Assembly: GCF_027887165.1 (NCBI RefSeq)
Contig: NC_077232.1
Location: 13,293,255-13,357,254, forward strand
From: Monodelphis domestica
Lineage: Eukaryota; Chordata; Mammalia; Didelphimorphia; Didelphidae
Direction: 5' to 3'
DNA: 64,000 bases
Made by a program: the position numbers and the translations under genes. Positions 1-11,715 of the stretch are shown here, piece by piece. Below the pieces are notes generated by a model. That model made no database searches. It saw only the letters and a list, made by a program, of their open reading frames with translations, and was not told the origin of the DNA. How positions within the stretch are numbered: the first letter of the stretch is position 1; every line of letters starts with the position of its first letter.

Positions 1-1026
1 ACATTAGTGACGAGGGGAGAAAAGGACATAGTCTGTCCTCCTCAGGCTCTGTAATCTGCCTGATTTGGGTATTGAAGTTGTTTGATAGGAAATATTTGAT
101 GGATTGTCTTTTAGAAGGATTTGCTTTCTTTTGGTTGGTCCTCAGGACAGAAGCAGGATCAAGAAGGAGGAGTTCAAAGTAGAAAATGTAGGTTTGATGT
201 CCAGAAAAGCTTCCTGGCAATTTGAGCATCCCAAAGTGGGATGGGCACCCCTTAGAGCAGGAGTTCTTAAACTGGGGTCAGTGAAGCTTTTTTAATACTC
301 ATTGCTATTTCAAAACGCTTGGCTTCCTTTGTAGTCCTTTCCCTTTTGTGCTTTAAAAACACGACTGAGAGGTGGTCCACTGGCTTCCTCCGCTGCCCTC
401 TGAGTCTGGGACTGGTGAAAATTCAGAGCCCTGGCTTTCAAGGTTCCCTTTATTCCATGGGCTGCTCATAAATGCCAGATTGGATCCTTTTGGGGACACA
501 GGTTGGACTACATGGCCTACAAGTCCCTTCCAACTCGGAGGCTCTCAGATTCCAAGCTAGCAAGCCCAGGCCAGCTCTGTGAGGACTCTTTATTTTTTTC
601 CTTTTCAAGTTGGGGGAGACTTTGGCATCCTTCCAGGAAGTTTCAGAAGGGGGTAAGATTGTGTGATGGTAATGGTGGCCCTCAGTGTCCATGCACACAC
701 CCTGAGAAAGCAGGAGATAGGACAAAACAGGAAAGAGGCCATTTGGGCAGTGAATGCAACTGGGAATAACCCAAAGTCTTGGCTGTATGTCAGGCTGAAA
801 GGAACCTAGTGGAAGATGCCCTGCTGCCTTGAGGGCTTGCTTGCAGTCACTAGTGTCCCTGCTTTGCCCTGTGGAAGACCATGACCCATGTGTGGAAGAA
901 GATGCTGCTCTTTCTCTTGGAAATCCCAATGACTTCTGGGCCAGGGTGTGAAAAGCCAGCTTGTTTCAAGACAGACTCTGGTCCCCCCCCCCAATTGAAC
1001 CAATCAATCCTTTTCCATGTTTGCAG
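1..1026. other. Upstream intronic or flanking sequence
   Basis: I find no exon I can defend here. Short open frames exist on both strands but lack domain character. If the two exons at 1027 and 1341 are the end of an MS4A-like gene, this is probably an intron of it. The 3' part (about 1000-1026) gives the acceptor region, ending in tgtttgcag. Confidence 0.4.
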
Positions 1027-1128
1027 GGCACTCTGGCGGTGATGCTGATTCTCACTGGGCTGGAGTTAAGTGTTTCTGTGTTTGAGGCTTTCTTTGGCTG
1101 GAAGAGAATGTCACTGGAATATGATGGG
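1027..1128 (+). CDS. Penultimate coding exon of a putative MS4A-family membrane protein
   Basis: This is a 102-bp exon-like block bounded by a tttgcag acceptor and a GTGAGT donor, phase 0 at both ends. It encodes 34 residues beginning GTLAVMLILTGLELSVSVFE, a hydrophobic helix followed by FFGWKRMSLEYDG. A last-transmembrane-helix exon of this size, with the pattern small-x-x-A-V-x-x-I-L-T-x-L-E-L, is characteristic of MS4A (membrane-spanning 4-domains) proteins. Those are four-pass membrane proteins that modulate signalling receptors. The family's usual Cys after the helix (FGC) is Trp here (FGW). The next exon at 1341 joins in phase. The upstream exons for helices 1-3 are not in the window. 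TMEM176-type proteins are the main alternative. The family assignment is from recall and moderate. Confidence 0.6.
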
Positions 1129-1340
1129 GTGAGTGCCTTACCCACCATAGCCAGGCACAAAATCTCTAGGAGAGGGCTCATGATTTCTGTTTCCAGGGCT
1201 GGATGGGAAGTGGTGGAAAGAGAGCCATAGAACGGGGCACCTGCTGACCAGAGAAGTGGGAGAGTCCTTGATGAAGCAGATAGTTCCTGGAGGGCTGGGG
1301 CAGGAACAAGTCTGATGGGGCTCCTTTTGGTTGTTTTCAG

Positions 1341-1436
1341 AGAGTTCTCTTTCTACCGCATGGTCGCCATACCAATTCCAGCTTAAAGACAGTTCTGACT
1401 GAACGTGGCTATGAAGAACTGGGGGCTTCCAATTAG
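1341..1436 (+). CDS. Terminal coding exon of the putative MS4A-family gene
   Basis: After a good polypyrimidine/acceptor signal (ttttggttgttttcag) the frame carried over from the 1027-1128 exon reads 31 residues and stops at TAG 1434-1436. The tail contains RVLFLPHGRH and ends ERGYEELGASN. A short cytoplasmic C-terminus with a Y-E-E-L-like motif is typical of MS4A proteins, in which the C-terminal tail is cytosolic. The intron between the exons would be 212 bp (1129-1340) with GT-AG ends. Phase compatibility, canonical splice sites and a plausible tail together support a real gene end rather than chance ORFs. Confidence 0.6.
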   Translation, partial: RVLFLPHGRHTNSSLKTVLTERGYEELGASN

Positions 1437-1945
1437 AAGATGGCACCTCAAATCCTTCTGTGGGTTTTGGAGGCCACCACTACAGGAGAAGGCCAATGCC
1501 CAAGAGAAATGAATTAGCGTTCTTGTAAACGTCACATGCTGATGGAGTGGCAGAAAATGTTTGTTCCTTTTAAAGTAAATTTCTCTCTTTCATGTGGGTC
1601 ATCAGCCTCCTGTATTCTTCCTTGGCTTCAGCCTCATGGAAGGTCTCCAAGAAAGAATATCTCAGTAGAGCACTTCCCCAAGATGCAAATTGCCCTCCCT
1701 TCCCCCCTTATCATGTGAACTATGGACAGCAAGATAGAGAGAATGCTGTGGCTACTTCTGATAAAACAGAGTAATATGATTGTCTTTTTCAGTATATGGG
1801 CTTAGGCTAGAAAGTTGAGGCCAGGGCTGGGACGTTTCCCACGTTCACTTTGCCTGTCAATATGCAAAGGACACGAGACTTCAGGTTAAACCAGGGAATG
1901 GCGGCACAATTTGCTTATTAATAAATTCTTTTTTTTTATTTTTAC
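1437..1945 (+). other. Probable 3' UTR with polyadenylation signal
   Basis: Sequence following the MS4A-like stop codon. An AATAAA hexamer lies at 1920-1925, followed by a T-rich stretch at about 1927-1945, which fits a cleavage/polyadenylation site and downstream element. The UTR would be about 500 nt. No repeat was recognised in it. Confidence 0.45.
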
Positions 1946-2757
1946 TACAAGGCTTGTTTTCTGCATGGCTTTTCCATTGTGTTTTTAAAGGAAGAGGAAG
2001 CTGTAGAGACAGATATGAAACCAGGTTTAGGAAAACCCAGGGCCATGGCGTATCTGTGGAAGAGAAACAGGCACATCCTCCCTAACTTCAAAATCAGGAA
2101 GTTCAGGGATCTACTTTTAACATTTGTGCCCTTCCTCAAGCTAAGAGTTCATAAAGAGGTCCTTAGCCCTCTTCCCTTTTGGCCTACCCTTTTTCTGCTG
2201 GCAGTCCATAATCTGAGTCCACTCTCCGTGCGCATGGATGTTGGACGAAGGGTCCCAGACGTTCCAAAAGGGCCCGTTTCCCTTAAGGCTGATATTTATG
2301 GCCTCTTTCTGATCTTGCCTGGCTCATCTCATCCCATCCCTCTGCACTGGGAACGTTTCAAAGCTGGCAAAGCAATGTCAAGAGTTAGAGTAGATCTTGT
2401 TTCCTCTGAAAAATTCTACCCTAAGAGGGACTTCTGCTTCCCATTCCTAAACCCAGTTCCCTTGGCATGCCCAAAGCTTTCCTTGGATTTCTCAGGGGCA
2501 ATAAAACAGCTGAGGAGAAAGGGATGAAAGGGAAGAGGAAGAGGTGAAAGTAAAGGAAGATGAAGGGGGAATGTATAAAACGGAAGCAGGAAGTCAGAAG
2601 TGAGAAAGAGAAAGGGCAAACTGCCTTGGCTCCAGGTTTCTGCATGATGAAGAAAAAAGAAGCTGAAATGAAAGACTTGTCCTGGTCCTCAAGGAACTCA
2701 CATTCTACCAGTGGTTAGAGCAGAGTGTAAAGGGCCAAATAAAGCAAGATGATTTAA
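1946..2757. other. Unassigned unique sequence
   Basis: Mixed-composition DNA downstream of the putative 3' UTR. A 182-codon open frame on + (1979-2527) has no recognisable domain, signal peptide or splice context and I do not call it a gene. The last 250 bases become purine-rich (gggaagaggaagaggtgaaag) ahead of the microsatellite. Confidence 0.4.
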
Positions 2758-2772
2758 AGAAAGAGACAGAGA

Positions 2773-2812
<40 letters not shown>

Positions 2813-2940
2813 GAGAGAGACAGAGAGAGAGAGAGACAGAGAGAGACAGAGAGACAGAGAGTGACAGACATACAGATAGACAGAGAGACAGACAGACAGA
2901 GAGAGACCGAGACAGAGAGAAAGAGAGAGAGAGTGAGGTA
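2758..2940. repeat. GA/GACA-rich microsatellite
   Basis: About 180 bp made almost entirely of GAGA, GACAGA and GACAGACA units on the plus strand, purine-only for long runs. The open frames on the complement are serine/leucine repeats produced by the microsatellite, not genes. Confidence 0.95.
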
Positions 2941-3414
2941 GAAATGGAGAGAGGCACTGGGAGAGGAGAGGAGAGAGGATAGGGAGAGCAAGCTTAGTTA
3001 GTTTGAGTCACAGTTATTGTTTTCAGGAAACACACAGTGGGTCAACAAGTCCTTCCTATTAAGGGGCTCCTGTGCCCGGGGTGCTGTGCTCAGGGCTGGG
3101 GAGATGAAGAAAGAGAAGAGGCAGGGTCAGCTCACAAGGAGCTCCTGGTCCAATGGGGGGATGGCACGCTGGAGATGGTCAACAGAAGGAAGGCATGAAC
3201 GTGGCAGAGAACCGGAGATGCCTTATTGCCTCCTTTCGCTGAGACCTGAAGGGAGCCGGGAGGTAGAGATGAGGAGGGAAGGTGTTTCAGGGAGGCTGAA
3301 GAGGCACTGAAAGTGCCCAGCATTGGGACAATCGGAGCTTGTGAGAGCAACAACAAGAAGCCAGTGGCCCTGGGCTGTAGAGCACGTAAGAGTGAGGGAG
3401 GGAGAAAGGGGAAG

Positions 3415-3520
3415 AAATCTGGCCTCAGCTCTTACCAGCTTGGTGACTTTGGGCAAGTCACTCAACCCTCTTGGGCCCATCTGTAGTTTTCTCATCTGTA
3501 AAATAAGCTGTGGAAGGGAA
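3415..3520 (+). repeat. MIR/CORE-SINE fragment
   Basis: Contains the CORE-SINE signature 'ggtgactttgggcaagtcac' followed by 'cctcttgggcccatctgtag' and 'tcatctgtaaaataa', in sense orientation. Confidence 0.8.
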
Positions 3521-3937
3521 TATCAAATTGTTCCAGTATCTCTTCCAAGAACACCCCAAATGGGGTCCCGAAGGGGCAGAAGGGGACGGAGATGACCAAA
3601 GGACAGCAAATATGAAGTATAACATAGTTTTTGTAAGGATCAGAAAATGCAAGCCTTGAAGCATGATGGAGACGGTCTTGGTGCTGCTGCTGCTGTCAGC
3701 TAGTCTTTAGATCCTAAAAATGCCCAAGAAGTAATGACTGCAGGAACAAGGTCCTGGAGGGACAGAAGGGATGGGGTCTAATTCCAGTCAATGGCTGAGT
3801 CTTATTGAGGAGTAAAGATGTTTTTCCTTCAATCAGAAGGAAGGGAAAGAGTATGATGCTGGGAAATTTTGAAGCAGGCAGCGGGGAATGCTGCCACTTA
3901 TATGGTTTCGAACTTCCCAGAGAAAAAGAAAACAGGG

Positions 3938-4215
3938 CGAAGTGACTTGCCCAGGTTCTTACAGCTAGTGTCTGAGGCTGGAGTCAAACTAAGGGACATG
4001 AATCTTACCTGACTCCAAGCCCAGCACTCTATCCCACTGAACCACTTAGTTGCTGGGCTATTTCTATGAGGTGCTCCTATTTATCCTCATTCTACAAGTG
4101 AGGAAACTGAGGTTAAAGGAGGTTAAATCACTTGCCCTGGCTTATAGAATGAAATAAATCTTTAAAGTGGGATTTGAACTCAGGTCTTCTGGAATCTAGG
4201 ATGCATTGTGCCAAA
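3938..4215 (-). repeat. Two adjacent antisense MIR/MAR1-type SINE fragments
   Basis: The first part (to about 4062) reads antisense through 'gtgacttgcccagg', 'cagctagtgtctgagg' and 'cactctatcccactgaacca', typical of the SINE core. The second (about 4086-4215) restarts with 'gtgaggaaactgaggttaaa' and 'atttgaactcagg', so two insertions or a duplicated core are present. Confidence 0.75.
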
Positions 4216-4599
4216 ATAGCTACCTCAAGTGACTTTTCTAAGGTCACATGCTTATTGAGAATAAGAAGCAAGATCTGAATCCACGTCCTCTGGGTACTTT
4301 TCATTGTGATTTGTTTTTTGTCTTTTGCTAGAAGGCTTCTTTGGAGGATCTGGGCTCATACCATTCTTTCACATTCAATCTCCATGATCAGTGTTTGTTT
4401 TGTACATCTTTAGCATTTCTCTCTCCATCTGAGTAATTTTATATCACAGAATTTCTTTAAAATGTTTTTCATTTTGGCCCCAGATTATGTGGCAACACAA
4501 TTTTTAATTTTTGTTTTCTGATATTTTGCAGTCCAGGCTCTCTCCCTCCATCCTACTTCTCCTACCTCCCCCAAGAGGCAGGCAGTATGATATGGGTTG
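4216..4599. other. AT-rich unassigned interval
   Basis: No gene or recognised repeat beyond a weak further SINE-like core near 4230-4290 (antisense 'ctaaggtcacatgctt' and 'gatctgaatccacgtcctct'). Confidence 0.35.
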
Positions 4600-4792
4600 G
4601 GGGCAGCAATATGGAGAGCCAGATATAGAAAGGGAAGGTCCTGGGTTCAAATATGACCACAGACACTTCCCAGCTGTGTGACCTTAGGCAAGTCACTTAA
4701 TCCCCCTTGCATAACCCTTATCATTATTCTGCCTTGGAACCAATACAAAATATTGATTCTAAGGCAGAAAGTAAGGGTTTAAAAATAGAATA
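4600..4792 (+). repeat. MAR1/WSINE1-type SINE
   Basis: Sense SINE with 'ggtcctgggttcaaatatga', 'cagctgtgtgaccttaggca', 'gtcacttaatccccc', and the 3' tail 'ctgccttggaaccaatacaa' and 'ttgattctaaggcagaaag', ending in an A-rich tract. This tRNA-derived family and tail are a main reason for assigning the window to a marsupial. Confidence 0.8.
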
Positions 4793-5160
4793 TGGGTCAT
4801 ATATATACGTATATATATATATTATCATGCAATTCATATTTTCCTTTTTATTTTATTTTGCTGCTTGTCCAATCTAGAATTTCTAGGAATAGAGAGACCA
4901 GCTCTAACTCTCGTTGGAATCCTAAACTAGTCTGATGGGTCATATTCAATCTGGTCCTGGTTCCCCTTTAGCACATGTCCTAAGAAAGGTCAACATAGAT
5001 CAGAAATTTAGATTGGCTCTGCATTATTCAGAGCAGTTACAGTTAGTGCTGTCTTATAGGAAGACAAAGAGAATTGGAGGCTGCTACAGATGCAGTAATC
5101 TAGAACTCATATTTCAAAAGATCAGAGATTAGAATTAGAAGTGACCTTCAGCTCTTCTAG

Positions 5161-5300
5161 GCTAACCCTCCCATTTTATACACGAGGAAACTGAGGCTCA
5201 GCGAGAGTTAAATGATTTACTCAAGAGCACCCAATTGGTCAGAGTCATCCATGGGATTTGAACCAAGGACTCCATGATTCCGAAGTTCAGTACCTTGTCC
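5161..5300 (-). repeat. Antisense MIR fragment
   Basis: Reads antisense through 'gaggaaactgaggctcagcg', 'gatttactcaagagcaccca' and 'gggatttgaaccaaggactc', the usual MIR core order. Confidence 0.75.
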
Positions 5301-5590
5301 CTCGGCTTTTCTTCCTCTCCTGTTATTGAATATATGGGTCAGGAAGAGAGAGAAAAAGAGGGACCCAGCAGTTGTCAGAGTACCATTGGTTTTCTGGAGT
5401 TGCAGAGCCTTCTGTAACTCCAGTTTCTATCTCAGTGTTTCTTCTTCTTCTCTCTGGGGAAGGGGCCGGCTTCCACCCATGAGGTTAAATCCTATTTCTT
5501 GCTTTCATCTTGCAAAAACTGGCTATCAGAGAACTAGTTCAACGCCATATTGATTTGTTCCCAGTAGTGCAAGCACACTGTGAGCTTTAC

Positions 5591-5680
5591 CTGATTTTTG
5601 GGCACAGCATCATAGGAATCCATAATATCAAGGTATTCCACCCTGAAAATGGCCCAATTTACATTTGAATTTTTGGCCAT
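5591..5680 (-). other. Candidate short coding exon on the minus strand
   Basis: On the minus strand an ATG at 5680 opens a 90-bp frame of 30 codons (begins MAKNSNVNWAIF, ends YDAVPKNQ). It ends exactly at a CAG|GTAAAG donor-like site with phase 0. It is free of recognised repeats. No promoter, partner exon or homology is evident, so this may be chance. It is recorded as a candidate first coding exon only. Confidence 0.2.
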
Positions 5681-6097
5681 GGTTTCTCTATAGTGAAAGT
5701 TTAATCTCTCTGCCCACTCCCAACTCAGCATGCACCCACACCCACAGGCCCTTCCTCCCCCCAGCCCAGGGACCAGCTTAACTCTAGTGTTCTTCCTCAT
5801 CTTCTTTCAGCCAGGAAGCACCTGCCCAACTTCCCCTTCCCCTTTCTAGGGACAATTTGGTTTCAATCCCACATGCCTGGGAAGCACCCGTTCTCTCTTC
5901 TCCCAACTAAGGATGGCACACATGACTTCTCATTGTACCAGGGGAAGACCATTGACATTGAATCTAAACCCTGTTTGGGGAGCTTGGCAAGTCCCTTAAC
6001 GACCCAGAAAACTCTCCAAGAGTCTGAATTCCAAATGAATTATTGATCTGCATTAGTTGGGAGTATAAATTCCCTTCATGGATAAAAATGACAGGAG

Positions 6098-6275
6098 GGT
6101 CAACTAGGTGGCCCCAGAGGTAGTCTACTGGGTCCAGAGTTGAGTTGACTTGAGTTTAAATCTAGCCTCATATACTTATTATGTGACCCTGGGTAAGTCA
6201 CTTTACCTCTGTTTGCCTCTGTTTCCTCATCTGTAATGGGTATAATAATAGCACCTATCTCCTAGGGTTCTGGTG
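6098..6275 (+). repeat. MAR1/MIR-type SINE
   Basis: Sense orientation: head 'caactaggtggccccagagg', then 'gagtttaaatctagcctcat', 'atgtgaccctgggtaagtca', 'cctctgtttcctcatctgta' and 'atagcacctatctcctaggg'. This is the classic order of a near-full-length element. Confidence 0.8.
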
Positions 6276-6389
6276 ATGGAAAGAAAGAAGGACAGAAAGA
6301 CAGACAGGATAGACAGTTAGACAGGAAGAAGACTCCCACATACAATTCCTAGCTGCTTCTATGATTCTTTTTAAGACCAAGACCCTACT

Positions 6390-6965
6390 TTTCAGTTTCC
6401 CTGATGTGTTAGATGGAAAATTTATTTTGTGTTCTGTACCCTTTTGGGCAATAATTTTAGAATTCTATGATTGTAATTCTAGCTCCTTTGACTTCCAGAA
6501 TATCATATTCTAAGTCTTAAATTCTTTCAATGGAGAAATTGCCAAATACTATTATTCTGATTGTGGCTTCATATTTGATGTTTGTTTCTGGTTGTTTGAA
6601 GTATTTTCTCCTTGACTTGGGAGTTCTGCAATTTGACTTTAATAATTCTGGAAAGTTTTATTTTGTGACCTCTTTCACAAAGCCATTGAGGGATCATTTT
6701 CATTTCTATTTGATATTCTGGTTCTAGGATATCAGGGCAGTTTTTATTAATAATTTTTTGAAATATGACTTTTTAAAAATCTAATCTTTAGCTCTCTTTG
6801 ATCTATTTTCCAAGTATTTTTCCAGTGAGATATTTTATATTTTCTTCTTTTTTGTAGGTGTCTTTTAAAAAGTTTTATCTTTATTTTATTTTAGTAACTA
6901 ATTTACACATAGTTTTTACAACATTATATGATTCATATTGTCTCCCTCTTTTACCTTCCCCCTCT
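6390..6965 (-). mobile_element. Old L1 fragments (antisense)
   Basis: Antisense L1-like sequence: about 6590-6780 matches the ORF1 C-terminal region seen in other L1s here ('ggttctaggatatcagggca' compares with 'gttctaggatctcgggacag' at about 40851). About 6865-6965 looks like an L1 3' UTR end in antisense (T-rich, then 'caacattatatgattcatat' and a pyrimidine-rich stretch). It is interrupted on the right by the LTR at 6966. Confidence 0.55.
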
Positions 6966-7853
6966 GTAAACCTTAAAATTTCTTAGACTTATGAATGTTG
7001 GAAATTTCCCCATTGGGAAATTTCATACTTGAAAAAATTTCCTACTGATAGTAAGAAACTCTATTGGAATGTGAAACCCCTTGGCATGGGAGGATCCTTC
7101 TCCTCCCTACCTAAGACTACTTTAGGACAGAAACCTTTTGCTAAACAATGGAAAGGGCTTTGACCTATGTTTAAGCATAGAACAGGAAGTTCTTTGAGTC
7201 ATGATTGATTTTAGAATTGATACAATAGAGATACTTGGAATGACAGAACCAGGTCTTGGAAAATACAATCTCCACCCTACTCAGAGTAAAAGGATTTAGG
7301 AAGGGCTGCAGCAAAGAATCAAGATTTAATTATTTGAGAATATGACCTTCAACAGACATGTGCAAAGCCACAGACCTCTGGGCGGTCCTGGGTTGAACTG
7401 GAACCACCATTGGCACAGGGGAGACATCGACAGTGATTAGTAGATGTGAGAACTGAGGGGAGGGAACTTAGATGGTTCCTTAAAGATAGCGGGGTCTGAG
7501 GGGAAGGGGGAGGAGGTTTTGCTCTGAGCGAGGTGGCTCTGAAGGAGGACTGAGGAGGTTGCTCTGTGGGAGGACCAGGAGAGAAGGCTGGCTCTGAAGG
7601 AGGAGAATTCTCTGGAAACATTTCTTGAAAGGAGGCTCTCTTGAAGGTGGAGCCTGAGGTTGGCATGAGAAGCCTTACCTAGAGAGATCTTGGTGAGTGA
7701 TAAAACCAACTGACTGATTTATTCATTCTTATTCCTTTCTTACTTTCTCTCTTTTTCTATTGATGAATCAGTGTACTATAAATTAAATTTCTCTATAAAA
7801 CCCAGTTGGCTTGGGCATATTCATAAATTGGGAATATATTCCCTGGCGACCAT
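6966..7853 (+). mobile_element. Solo LTR (family 1), sense
   Basis: About 890 bp starting TGTAAACCTTAAAATTTC and ending near TTCCCTGGCGACCA, homologous over most of its length to the inverted copy at 17531-18395 (for example 'cttaaaatttcttaga', 'aatggaaagggctttgac', 'atttaattatttgagaatat'). A TATA-like ctataaaa lies near the 3' part. TG...CA ends and the dispersed inverted partner indicate an LTR, not a coding gene. It sits inside antisense L1 sequence. No internal retroviral sequence adjoins it. Confidence 0.6.
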
Positions 7854-7854
7854 C

Positions 7855-9330
7855 TTATATTTATATAAAACCAAGACACAGTAGAAAACATATTTCAGCA
7901 GTCATAATTGTTATATATTTCCCTTGCTCCCAAAACATTTTAATTATCACACCTCCCAGAGATGACAAGCAATTCAATTTAAGTAGTACATGCATTATTG
8001 CACAAAACATTTCCATTATTCATTTTTGTAGGTGAATAATCTTATAAAACCAAAACCCTAAATCATATACCCCAAAAATGATAAAGCATATGTTTTTGTG
8101 TGCATTTCGACTCCAACAGTTCTTTCTCCAAATGTGAATTTCATTATCTTTCACAATTCCCTCAGACTTGTTCTGTATCATTGTATTGCTATTAGTAGCA
8201 AAGTCTATCACATCACTATCACATTTGAGCATCCCACAATATTACAGGTACTGTGTATAATGTTCTTCTGGTTTCCTTATTTTACTTTGTATCAGTTCAT
8301 GTAGGTCTTTTCAGCTCTTTCTGAAATCATCTTGTTCATTATTCATAGTATCACCATCATATACCACAATTTGTTCAGTCATTCCCCAAATGAGGGACAT
8401 CCCTTTAGTTTCAAATTCTTTGTCACCACAAAAAGTACAGGTATAAACATTTTTGTACAAACAAATCCTTTCCCATAAAAAAAAAAAATCTCTTTGGGAT
8501 ACAGACCTAGTAGTACTATTGCTGGATCAAAAGCTATGTATTCTTTAATAGCCCTTTGGACACAATTCCAAATTGCCATCCAGAATGGTTGGATCAATTC
8601 ACAACCCCACCAGCAATACAGTAACATCCCGGTTTTGTCACATTTCCTCCAACATTTATCATTTTCCTTTCCTGTCATATTGGCCAATCTGCTAGGTGTA
8701 AGGTGGTATTTCAGAGCTGTTTTGATTTGTATTTCTCTAATCAGGAGGGATTTAGAACATTTGTTTCATATGATTATTGATAGCTTTGATTTTATCATCT
8801 GAAAACTGCCTACTGATATCCTTTGACCATTTATCAATTGGGGAATGACTTAGATTCTCATAAAATTCACTCAGTTCTTTATATAATTGAGAAATGAGAC
8901 CTTTATCAGAGAATCTTGTCATAAAATTTCTTTCCCCCAAGTTTGTTCCTTCCCTTCTAATCTTGGTTATATTGGTTTTGTTTGTTCAAAACCTTTTAAA
9001 TTTAATATAATCAAAATTATTCATTTTACATCTTGTGATGTTCTCTATCCCTTGTTTGGTCATACATTTTTCCCTTCTCCATAGCTCTGACAGGTAAACT
9101 ATTCTATGTTCTCCTAATTTACTTCTAATATCTCACATTTTCTTCTATTTATTAATCTTTTGGTTTTGTATTATTGTCTCTTGGTGCCTTATGGAGCCAT
9201 TAGCTTCCCCCTTGTTCAATTCTAACTTTTAAGGATTCTTTTAAACTAAGCTTTTGTATCTCCTTTTCTATCTGGCCAATTCTACTTCTAAAGGAGTTGT
9301 TTTCTTCACCTTGTTCACTTTCAGGAAGAT
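7855..9330 (-). mobile_element. Old L1 ORF2 3' region (antisense)
   Basis: The minus-strand frames at 8379-8687 (contains MLLYCWWGCELIQPFW and YKEIFF-like end) and 8752-8940 are the C-terminal part of L1 ORF2. The same CWW.CEL.QPFW block recurs in the L1s at 33 kb and 46 kb. Several stops and frameshifts show it is dead. Flanked on the left by the LTR insertion. Confidence 0.8.
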
Positions 9331-10790
9331 GTATCAGCTCTCCTCTCTGTCCTGGACCTGTGTCTAATTCTCTTGTTCCCTTTCAACTGCAAACACTCTC
9401 CATCATCCTGGAACTGGGTATTTGCAATGAAATTCCCAAACAGTCCATAGTCTCTTCTCTGGCATTAGTATAGTGCTCTTCTATAATCTCTTTCTGAGTA
9501 GATTCTTAATCCTTTTACTATCTCTGAGCTATAATCTCCTCAAATCAATGCTGCTATTGTCTTAGCTACCTTTCAGACCCACAGTTGCCACCATCTGGGC
9601 CATCCCATGACCCAGGATCTCAGACTTCTTCCCACCTCCAAACTTGTTTTGGGCTGGAAAATTTCTTAGACTGACTTTTTTTTTGTTTTGTTTATGCCAA
9701 TCAAAAATTTAATTTGAAGTATTATTTTAAAGTTTTTTTTTAACAGTGGGGGGGCATTGGGAGAGCTTGGCTATAATGATTCTTTTTTCTCTCATTCTGA
9801 CTGGAAAAAAGGCCACTTTTTTGATTTCTGGAAATATAATATCTAGAATCTGTCTTAATCATATTTTTAGATGCTGAAGTCTTCTCTCATTAGTGTTTTA
9901 TAGTTTAGTTGTTTTGAAATATCTTCTATTTTTTTCTAATTTTAGACTTTTTATTTTATTTTTATATATCTACTTTTCTCATGGAGTCATCACATTTTGG
10001 GGGGCATTCAAATTTTTATGGAGTTTTTTTCCTTGATTAAAGTTTTATACTTGTTCTCATCTGAAAATTCTCTTTCCAATTCTTTTTTTTCCTTTGTTCA
10101 TATTTATTTCTGCAGTTCTCTCACTATAAATTTCATTCAATTTTAAAATCATTTTAACTCCTTAAAATTTTTCTTGCTTTTTCTCTATGTGAAATTTTAG
10201 TTGAATTTCTGCTCAAGCCCTGTTTTTCTTTGAAGTTTCCTTGAAGTTGTTTTTAAATCTCATTCTAATGTCTTATTATTCCTTTCATGATAATTGCTTT
10301 TTCTAATGGTATTCTCACTTTCACTACTCATTCCTCTCTTAGGGAAGGAATTTCTGGGTTGATTTTGAGTCCTTTTGAATCTTTCTTCTTCCTTTTTAGG
10401 GTCTTTGGTATAGTTTATTTTAGAATCTCAGAACAATGCAGGGTGGAGTCCTACAGGTTTCTAATATTCCCCCAGTGGTCTGAACTGGGCCCAAATCTGT
10501 TCATTGCTCTCCTGGCCAGATCTATGCAAGTTCCTCAATTGGGTTTGGTTCTGAACAACAAACTTGTGGGTTTGCCAGGAGACTGCTGCTGGATACAGAT
10601 GGTGCATACCAGCTAACACTCAATAGATTTAGAATACTAGAAGTTCAAGGAAACCTTTGACTTCACACAATCTAGTTTCCACTTTCTAGTCCTCAGATTA
10701 GTTTGGGGTCTGGAAATGAGAACCTGCTCTTTCTCTGAGCTCAGAGCTCTATAGTTACTTCTTGTTTTAGAGCTTGAGCACTACTGAGGA
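9331..10790 (-). other. AT-rich, decayed L1-like sequence
   Basis: T-rich antisense sequence with scattered similarity in style to the ORF1 coiled-coil and 5' portions of L1 (for example 'ctggccaattctacttctaa' at about 9273), but too decayed to assign boundaries. A 109-codon plus-strand frame at 10287-10616 has no recognised domain. Confidence 0.4.
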
Positions 10791-11500
10791 CTGTTATTAA
10801 AAAAACCAATCGTGGAGGCTTATATTTAAAAGCATTTGTTAGTAAAGAGAAAGAAAGAGAGAAACAAGGTATCCAGCCTTTCTAACTTAAGGTTGAAATC
10901 TGATCCTGGATTGTAGCCTCTGCACTTCCTTCCATGTTGCCACTTGCCAGAGATAAGAGATAAGATAAAAGGCCCCAGGATGGTTAGAGTCGGATCAGCC
11001 AGAGAGATAAAAGCAAAAAGAGAGACTCCATTTCCTGCACTGATTTTCCTGCTAAGGATTAATGCCCCTCCTTGCCCTTGTTTCCAGCTTCATTCCTTTA
11101 TCAGTTCCCACACCAATGCTTCCTGTAGAATGGCCAGTGGTGATGCCCCAGTGTCAAGATCCATAGGCCATTCTGTTTACCTTGTTGATAGAGACCCTTT
11201 TTTTTTTATCTCCTTAGCTGCCCTGGGCTGGAAAATGGCCTGACTCTGTTTACTCATGGTTTCATGATTAGGACAAGGTTTGCTCTATTTTCCAAACTTT
11301 TAAGGGAATAATTGTTGTCTCTGGGCTGAAATTGTTGCTGCCATTTTCCCATTTAGCTGTCTCCTCTCCTTATTCAAAAGCATTTTCCCTATGTTCAGGT
11401 GAACCCTGTAATTTGTAGAACTGTTGTATTGTTTGAGTACAGAGTTTGGTGAGCGAGGATGTAAAATGAACTCCTCTGGACACCTGGCTTTTATGCAGAC
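10791..11500 (-). mobile_element. Possible solo LTR or LTR-like sequence
   Basis: A non-L1 block with a sharper composition change, a CT-rich stretch and an antisense AT-rich signal near its left edge. I found no second copy in the window and no clean termini. The call is weak; unique sequence is equally possible. Confidence 0.25.
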
Positions 11501-11715
11501 GATGAGGTCAGAGTGGCTTTTACATTTTAAAAGAATATGATTTTTTATTACAATGCATGAAGAATAATTGCTTCAAATGCCATAAAAAAGTAGGACAAAA
11601 GATCAGATTTTGGTCTATCACTCCAAATTTGAAGCCATGTGCTAATATTTTGGCAGCCTGTACTTTAGAGTGAATTATTTTATCCTCTCCAAATCTTGCC
11701 CTTGAGAATGAGGAG

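Noticed and set aside
450-929. 159-codon minus-strand frame
   Set aside because: Low-complexity Ser/Pro-rich composition, no domain, lies in a probable intron.
1979-2527. 182-codon plus-strand frame
   Set aside because: No homology I recognise, no splice or promoter context; it overlaps the likely gene end region.
2698-2991. Ser/Leu-rich minus-strand ORFs
   Set aside because: Translation of the GA/GACA microsatellite.
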